Origin: Roseovarius sp. W115 | Lineage (GTDB): Bacteria; Pseudomonadota; Alphaproteobacteria; Rhodobacterales; Rhodobacteraceae | Assembly (NCBI RefSeq): GCF_032842945.2 | Contig: NZ_CP146606.1 | Span: forward strand, 1,740,501-1,804,500 | Length of the DNA: 64,000 nt | Direction of reading: 5' to 3' | Position numbers and translations under genes: made by a program | Part shown: piece after piece, positions 28,386 through 37,411 of the stretch | Numbering within the stretch: position 1 is the first letter of the stretch | Layout: every line of letters starts with the position of its first letter | Notes under the pieces: generated by a model | The model's database searches: none | What the model saw: the letters and a program-made list of their open reading frames with translations, nothing else | What the model was told of the DNA's origin: nothing

Positions 28386-28418
28386 CAAAAGAAAACACCC
28401 GATCCTGAGATCGGGCGT
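28386..28418 (-). terminator. Terminator between lrp and tauC (possibly bidirectional)
   Basis: Stem CCCGATC (28398-28404) and GATCGGG (28409-28415) with loop CTGA. On the minus strand it is followed by TGTTTTCTTTTG, so it ends the tau operon. On the plus side the T-run is poor, but the stem could also serve lrp. Confidence 0.75.
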
Positions 28419-28434
28419 TTGGGATTGGTTTCGA

Positions 28435-29745
28435 CTAGACCCGGCCTTTCCAGGGCACGAGCCAGTTTTCGAGGGCGCGTACGCCGACGTCGATCAGGAA
28501 CCCGATGATGCCAATCAGGATGATCCCCACGAGCACGATGTCGGTCAGCTGAAACTTGGATGCGACCACGATCATCTTGCCAAGCCCAACTTCGGCAGCC
28601 ACGAGTTCAGCGGCCACAACCGTGCCCCAGCAGACCCCCATGGCAACCCGCGCCCCAGTGAAGATTTCCGGTAGCGAGTTTGGTACGATGACCCGACTGA
28701 GAATTTGCCACTTGGACGCGCCAAGGGAATAAGCCGCGTGAACCTTCGAAATGGCGACACCGGACACACCGGACCTTGCGGCGATGATCATGATCCACAA
28801 GGCGGCCAGGAAGAGCAGGATGACCTTGGACAGCTCTCCAATCCCGAACCAGATGATCATCAGCGGGATCAAGGCCAGAGGTGGCACGGGGCGCATGAAT
28901 TCAACGATCGGGTCAAACCAGCCGCGCGACCAATTGGTCAGGCCCATGGCATAACCGATGGGAATGCCAATCAGTGCACCGAACAGAAAGCCCAAAAGCA
29001 CGCGTTGCAGAGAGTACCGTGTGTGTTCCCAGAGTGTGAACCCCTGATACCCCTCTTGGTTCAGGCGGATGAACCGTTCCAGCACAACTTCGGGCGCCGG
29101 CAAGTAGAGCCGGGCCATGCGCAGGCCTGTTTTGGGCTCGAAGGTTGGCGTGCCCTTGTCGGTCAGACCAATCGTGCCTTCTGCAATGGTGATCTTTTGT
29201 CCCGGTTCGACAGGTTGTCCATTCAGATGTGTGATCTTTGATCCATCGCTTTTCGACACGTCGTCATTGTTCCAGACTGGAATCACCTTGAACCCGTAGC
29301 GCGCCACAGTGAGCGAGTCGTTCTTGGCAAAACCATCCCCTGGTTCAACTTCGGGAGCGGGCGGTTCTCGTCCGGGATTGCCATCTTCGTCGAGCGTTTG
29401 CTGTATATCCTCACGGAACACACGTATCGTGACTTCGGCGTCGTCAGTTGCGCCGTCAGGTAGTGTGGCTGTGTAGGTGAAGGTCACGTCTCCATCGAAC
29501 GGTCCGGGCAGCTTCGGCAGCGGAATTGCGGAGTTCGTGAAGGCGACCCACAGGAAGAAGACAGTTATGACCGAAAGGAACGAGGCTATTCGGTTGGCTT
29601 TCACAGCACTTTCGTCGCCGAAGGTTACAGTCTTGAGTTTGTTGAACCCTTCGCGGGCAAAGTAACGTTGAAGCAGTCTGGACAGGATCAGGTAACTGCC
29701 AAAGAAGGCGCCCACATAGAGCGCAAGTACGAGAATACCGGTCAT
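28435..29745 (-). CDS. tauC: Taurine ABC transporter permease with large periplasmic insertion
   Basis: 436 residues, versus about 275 in E. coli TauC. Residues 1-25 and 52-70 are membrane helices. Residues 75-225 form an extra hydrophilic, Pro/Asp/Thr-rich region (TYTATLPDGATDDAEVTIRV, then EDGNPGREPPAPEVEPGDG). From about 235 onward the normal BPD_transp_1 permease runs (LQRVLLGFLFGALIGIPIGY), with the EAA loop AAYSLGASKWQILSRVIVPNSLP. The insertion should face the periplasm. Overlaps tauB by 4 nt (ATGA). Imports taurine together with TauA and TauB. Confidence 0.85.
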   Translation of the reverse strand: MTGILVLALYVGAFFGSYLILSRLLQRYFAREGFNKLKTVTFGDESAVKANRIASFLSVITVFFLWVAFTNSAIPLPKLPGPFDGDVTFTYTATLPDGATDDAEVTIRVFREDIQQTLDEDGNPGREPPAPEVEPGDGFAKNDSLTVARYGFKVIPVWNNDDVSKSDGSKITHLNGQPVEPGQKITIAEGTIGLTDKGTPTFEPKTGLRMARLYLPAPEVVLERFIRLNQEGYQGFTLWEHTRYSLQRVLLGFLFGALIGIPIGYAMGLTNWSRGWFDPIVEFMRPVPPLALIPLMIIWFGIGELSKVILLFLAALWIMIIAARSGVSGVAISKVHAAYSLGASKWQILSRVIVPNSLPEIFTGARVAMGVCWGTVVAAELVAAEVGLGKMIVVASKFQLTDIVLVGIILIGIIGFLIDVGVRALENWLVPWKGRV

Positions 29746-30548
29746 GCGCTTTCCTCCGCCCGGCCCATGATCTCTTCTTCCATGTTCCAGATCATTTCGA
29801 GAATTTCTTCACGGGTTGTGTTGTAGTCTTTGTGTTTCTTAACATCCCGAAGGTCGTTGCCTACGCCGAGATCGGCAAAGGGCAGACGGTATTCTTTGTG
29901 AACACGCCCTGGACGTGGCGCCATGACAAGCAGGCGCTCCCCGAGAAGAAGGGCTTCTTCCACGGAGTGCGTTATCAGGATGATGGTCTTGCCCGTGTCC
30001 TTCCAAAGATCGAGCACGAGGCTTTGCATTTTTTCGCGCGTCAGAGCGTCAAGCGCGCCAAGCGGTTCGTCCATCAGGATCACGTCGGGATCGTTTGCCA
30101 GACAGCGGGCGAGCGCCACACGCTGTTGCATGCCCCCGGAAAGTTCGTAGACGGCCTTTTCCTTAAAGTCCTGAAGTCCCACGATATCGAGCAGATGCTC
30201 AACGTTTTCGGCACTCTCCTTGCGGCTCATGCCTTTCATGTCCGGACCGAAACTCACGTTGTCACGAACGTTCATCCATTCAAATAAGGCACCTTGCTGG
30301 AACACCATTCCGCGTTCGGGGTGTGGCCCGGTGACTTCATGACCGTTCAACATAATCTTGCCTTCGGTCGGTGCGAGAAATCCCGCCACGATGTTCAGCA
30401 GGGTTGTCTTCCCGCAACCAGATGGACCAAGAACGCTCATCAACTCGCCCGACTTAATGTCGAGCGTCACATTTTTCAGCGCCTGTACATGTCCACCATT
30501 TGGCAGGTCAAAGCGCATTGAGATGTCATCTATGAATAGACCGTCCAC
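29742..30548 (-). CDS. tauB: Taurine ABC transporter ATP-binding protein
   Basis: 268 residues taking the GTG at 30548, which has GGGGA 6 nt upstream; the frame is open to 30611 but that part does not look like TauB. Walker A VLGPSGCGKTTLLN, Q-loop MVFQQGALFEWMNV, signature LSGGMQQRVALARCL, Walker B VILMDEPLGALD and switch His in LITHSVEEALLL are all intact. A nitrate/sulfonate/taurine-type ATPase; it energises TauC. Separated from tauA by an intercistronic hairpin. Confidence 0.9.
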   Translation of the reverse strand: MDGLFIDDISMRFDLPNGGHVQALKNVTLDIKSGELMSVLGPSGCGKTTLLNIVAGFLAPTEGKIMLNGHEVTGPHPERGMVFQQGALFEWMNVRDNVSFGPDMKGMSRKESAENVEHLLDIVGLQDFKEKAVYELSGGMQQRVALARCLANDPDVILMDEPLGALDALTREKMQSLVLDLWKDTGKTIILITHSVEEALLLGERLLVMAPRPGRVHKEYRLPFADLGVGNDLRDVKKHKDYNTTREEILEMIWNMEEEIMGRAEESA

Positions 30549-30592
30549 AAGTGTCCCCTTTTTGGCAGGTCGTTTGGCGCTTGGATGCGCCG

Positions 30593-30621
30593 TAAAGAAA
30601 GACGGGCGCACAAGGCGCCCG
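30593..30621 (-). terminator. Attenuator-like hairpin between tauA and tauB
   Basis: Stem CGGGCGC (30603-30609) and GCGCCCG (30615-30621), loop ACAAG, followed on the minus strand by TCTTTCTTTA. It probably lets most transcripts end after tauA so that the binding protein is made in excess. Confidence 0.6.
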
Positions 30622-30639
30622 CCTTTTGAGCTTCGTAAG

Positions 30640-31623
30640 TTACTGACCCAGCGGGCCGGTGTTTACGTTATCGGCATAAGATGCTTTGGCCGCGTCAATA
30701 GAGCCCGCTTCCACGAAGACGTCTGCAACGCCCTTCATGAATTCCTGAGCGCCACCGCCGAGCCATTTCTCGGACATCTGATCGTCTACAGTAGGGAAGA
30801 CGAAGGTGCTGATAGTGGCCATTGTGTCTTCTTCGGACATACCCGCATCTTTTGCGATCACGGGCAGCATTTTGGCGTGGTTGGCCTCATCGGCCCACAT
30901 CGCATTTGCGTCTGCCGTCACATCAAGAAATTTGGCAACCATGTCGCTGTTCTCAGCTACAAAAGACGTTGGTGCGGATGTTACGTCGAAGACGAGAATC
31001 CCCAACTCTTCTTTTTCGGCGCCGGTCAAAAGCACGTTGCCGCTTTCTTTCATGCGACGCAGTGCGCCACCCCAGCCACATGCCATGTCAACAGCGCCTT
31101 GTGCCAGCGCTGCCTGACCTTCGGCAGGTGCCATGTCGACAACATTCAGGCTATCGAGGGCCACGCCAAAGTGGCTCATCTGCTTGAGGAAGCCATAGTG
31201 CGCAGCTGTGCCGAGCGGAACAGCGACTTTCTTGCCAGCAAGCTCTGCGGCGCTTTCCTTGTCGATTTCGAGGCCTGAGGACACAACGCAGTTGTCGTTG
31301 TTCGAGTAGGACACGGCCACGTCGATGATTTGCAGGTCCTGACCGGCTGATGTTGCGACTACGAAGGGCGGTACACCTTGGCTGACAGAGATCTGGACGT
31401 CGCCCGATGCCATGGCCGCGCTCATGGCGGTCCCTGTATCGAAGCTCACCCAGTTGACCTTGGCGCCGAGTGCTTCGTCATACATGCCTTGTTCTTTGGC
31501 AAACTGGAACGGCATTGGCCATTCTAGGAAATAGCCCACGGTGATTTCGTCCGCAGCCTGCGCTGCGCCTGCCATAACGGCCAGACCGGCCACGGCACCC
31601 ATGAGTGTTGACTTGCGTGTCAT
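30640..31623 (-). CDS. tauA: Taurine ABC transporter substrate-binding protein
   Basis: 327 residues with a signal peptide of about 23 residues (STLMGAVAGLAVMAGAAQAA). The mature protein follows the TauA/SsuA-like SBP fold: EITVGYFLEWPMPFQFAKEQG at the start of domain I, FDTGTAMSAAMASGDVQISVSQG and WGGALRRMKESG later. Closest in style to the Roseobacter TauA group. First gene of tauABC, divergent from tpa, the enzyme that deaminates taurine, which supports the substrate assignment. Confidence 0.88.
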   Translation of the reverse strand: MTRKSTLMGAVAGLAVMAGAAQAADEITVGYFLEWPMPFQFAKEQGMYDEALGAKVNWVSFDTGTAMSAAMASGDVQISVSQGVPPFVVATSAGQDLQIIDVAVSYSNNDNCVVSSGLEIDKESAAELAGKKVAVPLGTAAHYGFLKQMSHFGVALDSLNVVDMAPAEGQAALAQGAVDMACGWGGALRRMKESGNVLLTGAEKEELGILVFDVTSAPTSFVAENSDMVAKFLDVTADANAMWADEANHAKMLPVIAKDAGMSEEDTMATISTFVFPTVDDQMSEKWLGGGAQEFMKGVADVFVEAGSIDAAKASYADNVNTGPLGQ

Positions 31624-32021
31624 GTGAAGATTTCTCCCTATATTCTTCGGTCATTGTTTTGTTGTGCGCCTGCCCATGACCTTGAAGCAGACACAAAAAT
31701 CCTGCGCCACTCCTGTGGGAGTGGCAACAGACGCGCCGACATCCCATCCGAATTTACGATTCCGTTCAATGGTTTTGTGACATTTCAAACCAATGTTTTG
31801 CACATCCGAAACTGAACTTTCGAAATTCTTCCGCCAAACCTTTTGAAAATAAATGTTTTTCAAGGGCGAGTTGTAGGGGTTTCATTTGAATTGGCTGTAA
31901 TCAAAGCTCCCAACTGGCCCTATTTTAGAGGCGGGATTCAATGCTGATACTGGGCAGAGTTTTTGAAATGGCAATCACCTGTGCCCGTCCCGTTGACGGG
32001 CTTTACTTGATGGAGCTTCTC
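31624..32021. promoter_or_regulatory. Divergent promoter region of tauA and tpa
   Basis: About 400 nt without a gene. It is AT-rich, with a perfect 8-bp hairpin GCCACTCC/GGAGTGGC (31706-31725, loop TGTG) and TTTGAAA/TTTCAAA-like stretches. In Rhodobacter capsulatus taurine genes, TauR binds direct repeats of CTGGACYTAA. Here a partial match ctgaactttc occurs near 31812, too weak to call a site. No tauR gene is in the window. Confidence 0.4.
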
Positions 32022-33404
32022 ATGGATGGCAACCAGCTGAATGATATTGAAAAAATCGTCGATGCCGATCGCGCACATGTGTGGCATCACCTGATCCAGC
32101 ACAAACCGTTTGAAACCGGTGCTCCACGGATCATCGTGGAAGGTAAGGGCATGCGGGTTTGGGACCAGCATGGCAAAGAGCATCTGGATGCAGTGTCCGG
32201 TGGTGTTTGGACCGTTAACGTAGGCTATGGCCGCGAGCGGATCGCCAATGCGGTACGCGACCAGTTGATCAAGTTAAACTACTTCGCTGGTACGGCTGGC
32301 TCGATCCCGGGCGCGCAATTTTCCGAACGTTTGATTTCGAAAATGCCTGGCATGAGCCGCGTGTACTACGTGAACTCAGGGTCAGAGGCGAACGAAAAAG
32401 CGTTCAAGATGGTGCGTCAGATCTCGCACAAGCGTTACGGCGGCAAAAAGCACAAGATCCTTTATCGTGATCGCGATTACCACGGCTCGACCCTGGCGAC
32501 GATGTCAGCCGGTGGTCAAGATGAGCGCAATGCGCAGTATGGCCCCTTTGCGCCGGGCTTTGTGCGGGTTCCGCACTGCCTTGAGTATCGCGCGCAATGG
32601 GATCTGTCGGGTGAGGAATACGGCATCGCGGCGGCTAATGCGATTGAAGAAGTCATCCTGGCAGAAGGTCCGGATACTGTCGGAGCACTTTGCCTTGAGC
32701 CAGTGACAGCGGGCGGCGGGGTAATAACGCCCCCAGAAGGTTACTGGCCACGTGTGCAAGAGATCTGCCGCAAGTATGACATCCTTCTGCATATCGACGA
32801 AGTGGTTTGCGGTGTGGGACGTACGGGCACCTGGTTTGGCTACCAGCATTATGGCGTTGAGCCGGATTTCGTCACCATGGCCAAAGGTGTGGCCTCGGGT
32901 TATGCGGCTATTGCATGCTGCGTGACCAATGAGCGTGTCTTTGAGATGTTCAAAGAGAATGTTGAGGATCCGCTGGACTACTTCCGTGATATCTCGACTT
33001 TTGGTGGCTGTACTGCGGGCCCTGCAGCGGCTCTTGAAAACATGGCGATCATCGAGGAGGAGAACCTTCTGGAGAACACGGCCCAGATGGGCGATTACAT
33101 GTTTGATCAACTCAGCGCGCTTGCCGACAAACATGCTGTGATTGGCCATGTGCGTGGCAAGGGTCTATTCCTTGGCGCAGAGCTTGTGGCGGACCGTGAC
33201 AGCCGTGATCCTGTAGACGAAAAGCAGGCTCAGGCGGTGGTTGCCGACTGTATGCAGCAAGGTGTCATCATTGGGGTGACCAATCGGTCGATCCCGGGGT
33301 TCAACAATACGCTTTGCTTCTCACCTGCGTTGATCTCAACCAAGGACGATATCGACGAGATTGTCTCGGCTGTGGATAACGCGCTGGGCAAGGTCTTCGG
33401 CTAA
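32022..33404 (+). CDS. tpa: Taurine-pyruvate aminotransferase
   Basis: 460 residues from the ATG at 32022, with GGAG 7 nt upstream; a longer frame to 31941 lacks an SD. Class III aminotransferase: VYYVNSGSEANEKAFKM, YHGSTLATMSAGG, LHIDEVVCGVGRTG, and the PLP Lys in TMAKGVASGY. The N-terminal HVWHHLIQHKPFETG and VSGGVWTVNVGYGRE match known Tpa enzymes. Converts taurine and pyruvate to sulfoacetaldehyde and alanine. Xsc and Pta, needed for the next steps, are not in the window. Followed by a strong terminator. Confidence 0.9.
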   Translation: MDGNQLNDIEKIVDADRAHVWHHLIQHKPFETGAPRIIVEGKGMRVWDQHGKEHLDAVSGGVWTVNVGYGRERIANAVRDQLIKLNYFAGTAGSIPGAQFSERLISKMPGMSRVYYVNSGSEANEKAFKMVRQISHKRYGGKKHKILYRDRDYHGSTLATMSAGGQDERNAQYGPFAPGFVRVPHCLEYRAQWDLSGEEYGIAAANAIEEVILAEGPDTVGALCLEPVTAGGGVITPPEGYWPRVQEICRKYDILLHIDEVVCGVGRTGTWFGYQHYGVEPDFVTMAKGVASGYAAIACCVTNERVFEMFKENVEDPLDYFRDISTFGGCTAGPAAALENMAIIEEENLLENTAQMGDYMFDQLSALADKHAVIGHVRGKGLFLGAELVADRDSRDPVDEKQAQAVVADCMQQGVIIGVTNRSIPGFNNTLCFSPALISTKDDIDEIVSAVDNALGKVFG

Positions 33405-33423
33405 GCTTCAAGGTATCTAAGTC

Positions 33424-33460
33424 AAAAGGGCCCTTCGGTTGCGCACCGAAGGGCCTTTTT
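33424..33460. terminator. Bidirectional terminator between tpa and the DoxX-like gene
   Basis: 11-bp stem GGCCCTTCGGT (33429-33439) / ACCGAAGGGCC (33445-33455), loop TGCGC. It is flanked by AAAA on one side and TTTTT on the other, so it works in both directions. The last bases overlap the DoxX-like stop. Confidence 0.9.
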
Positions 33461-33932
33461 AGTGCCACCACGCGGTCCGGTGATGCCGGTTAAGCCAGCC
33501 GCCCAGGCTCAGGTGATCTCGACGGATCAAGAGCACCAGCGCGATCAAGGCGCCGAGAACGGCAAGATCAATTACCGGGTTTCGGTTGATGGGAAACCCA
33601 CGATCATTGAGGGCGAAGGGATCAAAAAACCGCTCCCAACGACGTGCCACCGTGAAAAAATGCATAACCAGAAGCGTCGAATAGGAAGCGTATCGGAAGA
33701 TGCCAATGGCCACGCATAGGCAGATTGCAATTTGTAGCCCGCCTGCAGAGTAGACCTGCCAGAGGCTTAGCTCGACCTCATCAAAATGGCGGGCCAATTG
33801 TTGATACTGGCCTGGCGTGATGATCTTGTGTGCGGCCCACAGGAACATAAACCACGCCAAACCCAGACGCAGGATCAAAAGTGCTGTGCCATCCAGCCAG
33901 TCGTTTTTGGTCAGGCGAAACTGATCATCCAT
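33459..33932 (-). CDS. DoxX-like small membrane protein
   Basis: 157 residues with four hydrophobic stretches (LLILRLGLAWFMFLWAAHKI, a second near 65, one near 85, and LAVLGALIALVLLI near 125). The length and helix pattern fit a DoxX/DoxD-like membrane protein; function unknown. It starts inside the end of the PhyH gene (8-nt overlap), so the two are cotranscribed, which may mean a shared process. Confidence 0.7.
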   Translation of the reverse strand: MDDQFRLTKNDWLDGTALLILRLGLAWFMFLWAAHKIITPGQYQQLARHFDEVELSLWQVYSAGGLQIAICLCVAIGIFRYASYSTLLVMHFFTVARRWERFFDPFALNDRGFPINRNPVIDLAVLGALIALVLLIRRDHLSLGGWLNRHHRTAWWH

Positions 33933-34755
33933 CCCTTAGCTGTCCTTTTGTGCCGGGGTTTGGCCATACGATCGGAAACCAATCTTCGCGCAGCCTGTCA
34001 CCCGGTTGCATTTCATGACCGGGAAAAGGTGGTGATGTCCGCCCTTGCCGTTCGACATAGCGCGCGTCATCGCCAACCAACCGAAGCGAAAAGGCCCGTC
34101 GGCGTCGGGTGGTTTCATTCCCGCGTGCGCCGTGCAGGGTGCCAAAGTTGAAGGCTACGGCATCGCCTGGTTGCATCGGCCATTCCGCAATGTCCATTTG
34201 TCCGGCATCTGGGTCCGGTACGGGCATAAATTCGTTTGGGTCAGGATAGAAGTTCTCTTCGCTGAGCCATCTTGTGGGCAAGACTTGTTTCTCCCAAAGG
34301 TGCGAGCCTTTGACACAACGCAGGCTGGCCTCATCCACCGGATCTACTGGACACCAAAAGCTGATGCTCTGTTGACCTCCAACAAAATAGTAAGGCGCGT
34401 CCTGATGCCAGGGCGTGGGTTTCGAGGTCCCGGGCTCTTTGACCAGAACATGGTCGTGAAAAACTTGAACAGTCCCGGACTGCATCAGGTCTGCAGCGAC
34501 TTCACCCACGGCGGATTTCTCGATCACTTCAGCAAATTCTGGGACATCTTGCCAGTTGCAGTAATCATCGAAGAAACGTCCGTTTTCGCCTTCTTTGAGG
34601 TTTTCCGCTGCATATGGCCCAGGGTTTTGCATGTTACGTTCTATGCCGTCCCGCAATGTGTCGACCCAGCCAGCAAAAAGACCGGGGATCATCACGACGC
34701 CATCGCGTTGAAATGTTTCAATGTCAATTTGGCGGATGCGTGGATGTGGCATCAT
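33925..34755 (-). CDS. Phytanoyl-CoA dioxygenase (PhyH) family protein
   Basis: 276 residues from the first of two adjacent ATGs at 34755, behind AGGGAG; a GTG at 34770 precedes the SD and is unlikely. PhyH fold: iron ligands in PTPWHQDAPYYFVGG (HxD) and FGTLHGARGN (distal His); Arg in RRRRAFSLRLVGDD for 2-oxoglutarate. The last residues (HEMQPGDRLREDWFPIVWPN) resemble a subgroup acting on small polar substrates. Substrate unknown. Operon with the DoxX-like gene. Confidence 0.85.
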   Translation of the reverse strand: MMPHPRIRQIDIETFQRDGVVMIPGLFAGWVDTLRDGIERNMQNPGPYAAENLKEGENGRFFDDYCNWQDVPEFAEVIEKSAVGEVAADLMQSGTVQVFHDHVLVKEPGTSKPTPWHQDAPYYFVGGQQSISFWCPVDPVDEASLRCVKGSHLWEKQVLPTRWLSEENFYPDPNEFMPVPDPDAGQMDIAEWPMQPGDAVAFNFGTLHGARGNETTRRRRAFSLRLVGDDARYVERQGRTSPPFPGHEMQPGDRLREDWFPIVWPNPGTKGQLRDG

Positions 34756-34808
34756 GCGTCTCCCTGTCACGAGTACAACTTACTGATGCGGTGTAGAACG
34801 TCTACGGC

Positions 34809-34840
34809 AAAAAAAACCGGACGTGTTTGCCGCCCGGTTT
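34809..34840 (-). terminator. Terminator of the OmpA-like gene
   Basis: Stem AACCGG (34815-34820) / CCGGTT (34834-34839), followed on the minus strand by a T8 run, 22 nt after the stop codon at 34862. Confidence 0.8.
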
Positions 34841-34861
34841 CAAAATGGTCTTTGAAATTGG

Positions 34862-35527
34862 TTAAGCTGCGTTTGGCAGGATCACGATCTCAACGCGCCG
34901 GTTTTGTGCTTTGCCTTCGGCGGTCAGGTTCGACGCAATTGGCTGGTCCTCGCCACGCCCGAAGGTCTGGATGCGACTGAAATCAACGCCGCCATCCATG
35001 AGGACGTCAGCCACTGAGTTGGCGCGCCGTTCCGAGAGTGCTTGGTTATATGCCGCACCACCGGAATTATCGGTATGGCCAATGACCTGAACAGTTGTGT
35101 CCGGATAGTTTTGCATGCTTTCCGCCACTTTAAGGAGGTCCGTCCTCAGAGCTGGGAAGACTGCGGCACTGTCGACATCAAAGAGAATGTCTTGGGGTAA
35201 GGACACAATCAGACGGTCGCCGGTGTTTGTGATCGTCACGTCCTCATTGCCAAGCGACTGCCGCAACTCGGCTTCTTGTTCGTCCAGCAGGCTACCGGCC
35301 ACAACGCCGCCGGCCGCGCCAACGACACCACCGATGACGGCACCTTTGCCCTTGTCATCGCTCACAAGTGCGCCGACGCCCGCGCCGAGAATGCCGCCCA
35401 AAAGTGCGCCCGACTTGGCGTTCTTGTTAGGGTCGTTTTCGTTCAAATGTGCCGGGCTGGTGCACGCGGCCATAACGCCAAGTGAAAGCCCTGCCATCAT
35501 AAGAGGAAATTTCTTTGAAATGCTCAT
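34862..35527 (-). CDS. OmpA-family lipoprotein with glycine zipper
   Basis: 221 residues. Lipobox MAAC with Cys22, a glycine-zipper stretch (residues about 40-82, GALLGGILGAGVGALV and GGVVGAAGGVVAGSLL), then an OmpA C-terminal domain with DILFDVDSAAVFP, VIGHTDNSGGAAYNQALSERRANSVADVL and the closing NRRVEIVIL. The OmpA domain binds peptidoglycan non-covalently. Likely an outer-membrane lipoprotein linking membrane and wall, like YiaD. Own terminator downstream. Confidence 0.92.
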   Translation of the reverse strand: MSISKKFPLMMAGLSLGVMAACTSPAHLNENDPNKNAKSGALLGGILGAGVGALVSDDKGKGAVIGGVVGAAGGVVAGSLLDEQEAELRQSLGNEDVTITNTGDRLIVSLPQDILFDVDSAAVFPALRTDLLKVAESMQNYPDTTVQVIGHTDNSGGAAYNQALSERRANSVADVLMDGGVDFSRIQTFGRGEDQPIASNLTAEGKAQNRRVEIVILPNAA

Positions 35528-35726
35528 GTCCTGAAGCCTCGTAAGTTACGCCCGTTGGTCCGGGTCTGAATTTTATATTAAGCAATCAAAACCCATTCCC
35601 CAAGCCATATCTGGGGGGAAATTGGCGTCTTGGGGTGCAAATCATGGGGAAATGGGGGATTTTTCGGAGAATGCGCAGATCTGATCACCGCTGGCCGGGC
35701 CTCGGGGTGCATGCTAGGGACAAAAG

Positions 35727-36359
35727 ATGAGTGTGCATCTTGTTCATACCGCCCGAGTTCATTGTGCAACCTTTGATCGCTTGCGTGACTTGATTGCGCC
35801 GGGTGTCGAGGTTTCTCACCATGTCCATGAGTCCTGGTTGGATCGTGCGCGCAGGGCGGAAGATAACAGCCTCAAGGTCGAAATCGCGGACTATTTGAGC
35901 CAACTTCATGGTCCGGTTCTTTGCACTTGTACGACCATTGGGCCTATGGCCGAGGCTGCGGGTGCTTTGCGTATCGATTGGCCCATGATGCAGGCCGCAG
36001 CGCAGACAAAAGGTTCTGTTCTGTTGGTGTATTGTCTTGAAAGCACGCGGGAGCCAAGCCGTGTGCTATTGCAGCGGGCACTGGATGACGTGGGTTCCGA
36101 ACACTCCGTAATTGATCTACCACTTTTGCATCTTTGGCCGCTCTTTGAGGCGGGTAAGGCAGATGAATTTTCAACCGCGATTGCGAAGGGAATTCGGCAA
36201 ACTCTGAATATTCAGCAAGGCGTGAAAACTGTCATCCTCGCACAGGCGTCTATGGCTGCTGCGGCTGACAGATTAGAGGATGTCGAGATCCCAGTTCTGA
36301 GCTCTCCCAGGCTTGCTCTTGAGGTGCTGCTTGGACTGGGCGGCGTTAAAGCCGGTTGA
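35727..36359 (+). CDS. Asp/Glu racemase-superfamily-like protein
   Basis: 210 residues with AGGGA 6 nt before the ATG. Two candidate catalytic regions of the racemase fold occur: [17 protein letters not shown] (Cys near residue 67-69) and [18 protein letters not shown] followed by [19 protein letters not shown] at the end. The second catalytic Cys found in true racemases is replaced by Ser/Ala (AQAS), so racemase activity is doubtful. Function unknown. 61 nt before accA on the same strand. Confidence 0.7.
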   Translation: MSVHLVHTARVHCATFDRLRDLIAPGVEVSHHVHESWLDRARRAEDNSLKVEIADYLSQLHGPVLCTCTTIGPMAEAAGALRIDWPMMQAAAQTKGSVLLVYCLESTREPSRVLLQRALDDVGSEHSVIDLPLLHLWPLFEAGKADEFSTAIAKGIRQTLNIQQGVKTVILAQASMAAAADRLEDVEIPVLSSPRLALEVLLGLGGVKAG

Positions 36360-36420
36360 AAGGCCCCTTGTATTCAATATATCCATCCTGCCAGAACGAA
36401 GACTGGCGTGGAGACCAGCC

Positions 36421-37383
36421 ATGACGAATTATCTCGACTTCGAAAAGCCTTTGGCGGAGATCGAAGGCAAGGCAGAAGAGCTTCGTGCTATGGCCCGGAC
36501 GAATGAGGAAATGGATGTTGAGGCCGAGGCCGCAGCACTGGATCGCAAAGCGTCTGATATGCTGGTCGACCTCTACAAGTCTTTGACACCCTGGAGAAAA
36601 TGTCAGGTTGCGCGTCACCCTGATCGGCCGCATTGCCAGGATTATATCAAGGCACTTTTTTCTGAATACACGCCATTGGCCGGGGATCGTAACTTTGCCG
36701 ATGATCAGGCTGTCATGGGTGGGTTGGCGCGGTTCAATGACACGCCGGTTGTTGTGATTGGCCATGAGAAAGGCACGGACACCAAGAGCCGGATTGAACG
36801 CAATTTTGGGATGGCGCGCCCCGAAGGATATCGAAAAGCTATTCGTTTGATGGATCTGGCGGATCGTTTTGGGTTGCCGGTGATCACGCTTGTAGACACG
36901 CCCGGGGCCTACCCCGGAAAAGGTGCTGAGGAGCGAGGTCAGAGCGAGGCGATTGCGCGGGCCACAGAGATGTGTCTCCGCATCGGTGTGCCATTGATCA
37001 GCGTGATTATTGGCGAAGGAGGTTCAGGTGGTGCCGTGGCCTTTGCCAGTGCGAACCGCGTGGCTATGCTGGAACACTCGATTTATTCGGTGATCAGTCC
37101 CGAAGGATGTGCGTCCATCCTGTGGAAAGACGCCGAGAAAATGCGCGAGGCGGCAGAGGCGCTGCGTTTGACGGCTCAGGACCTGACCAAGCTTGGCGTG
37201 GCCGACAAGGTCATTACTGAGCCGTTGGGTGGGGCGCACCGCGATCCGCAGGCGGCGATCGAGTCAGTAGGGCGAGCGATTGAGCAGATGCTCAAACAGC
37301 TTTCTGACAAGAGCCCGGAAGCATTGGTTGAAGACCGCCGCACAAAATTTCTGTCGATGGGGTCGCAAGGTTTGGCGGCGTGA
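36421..37383 (+). CDS. accA: Acetyl-CoA carboxylase carboxyltransferase subunit alpha
   Basis: 320 residues from the ATG at 36421, with GGAG 8 nt upstream; the upstream frame continues from the preceding gene's sequence and is not used. Family-typical N-terminus ([19 protein letters not shown]), the carboxyltransferase core [23 protein letters not shown] in pieces, [19 protein letters not shown] and [21 protein letters not shown]. Forms the alpha2beta2 carboxyltransferase with AccD, making malonyl-CoA for fatty acid synthesis in the cytoplasm. Confidence 0.96.
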   Translation: MTNYLDFEKPLAEIEGKAEELRAMARTNEEMDVEAEAAALDRKASDMLVDLYKSLTPWRKCQVARHPDRPHCQDYIKALFSEYTPLAGDRNFADDQAVMGGLARFNDTPVVVIGHEKGTDTKSRIERNFGMARPEGYRKAIRLMDLADRFGLPVITLVDTPGAYPGKGAEERGQSEAIARATEMCLRIGVPLISVIIGEGGSGGAVAFASANRVAMLEHSIYSVISPEGCASILWKDAEKMREAAEALRLTAQDLTKLGVADKVITEPLGGAHRDPQAAIESVGRAIEQMLKQLSDKSPEALVEDRRTKFLSMGSQGLAA

Positions 37384-37411
37384 GAAGAGAGTGACCTCCC
37401 TTCCGCACTGA

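Noticed and set aside
31812..31822. TauR-like half site ctgaactttc
   Set aside because: Only a partial match to the known CTGGACYTAA repeat, and no second copy at the right distance.
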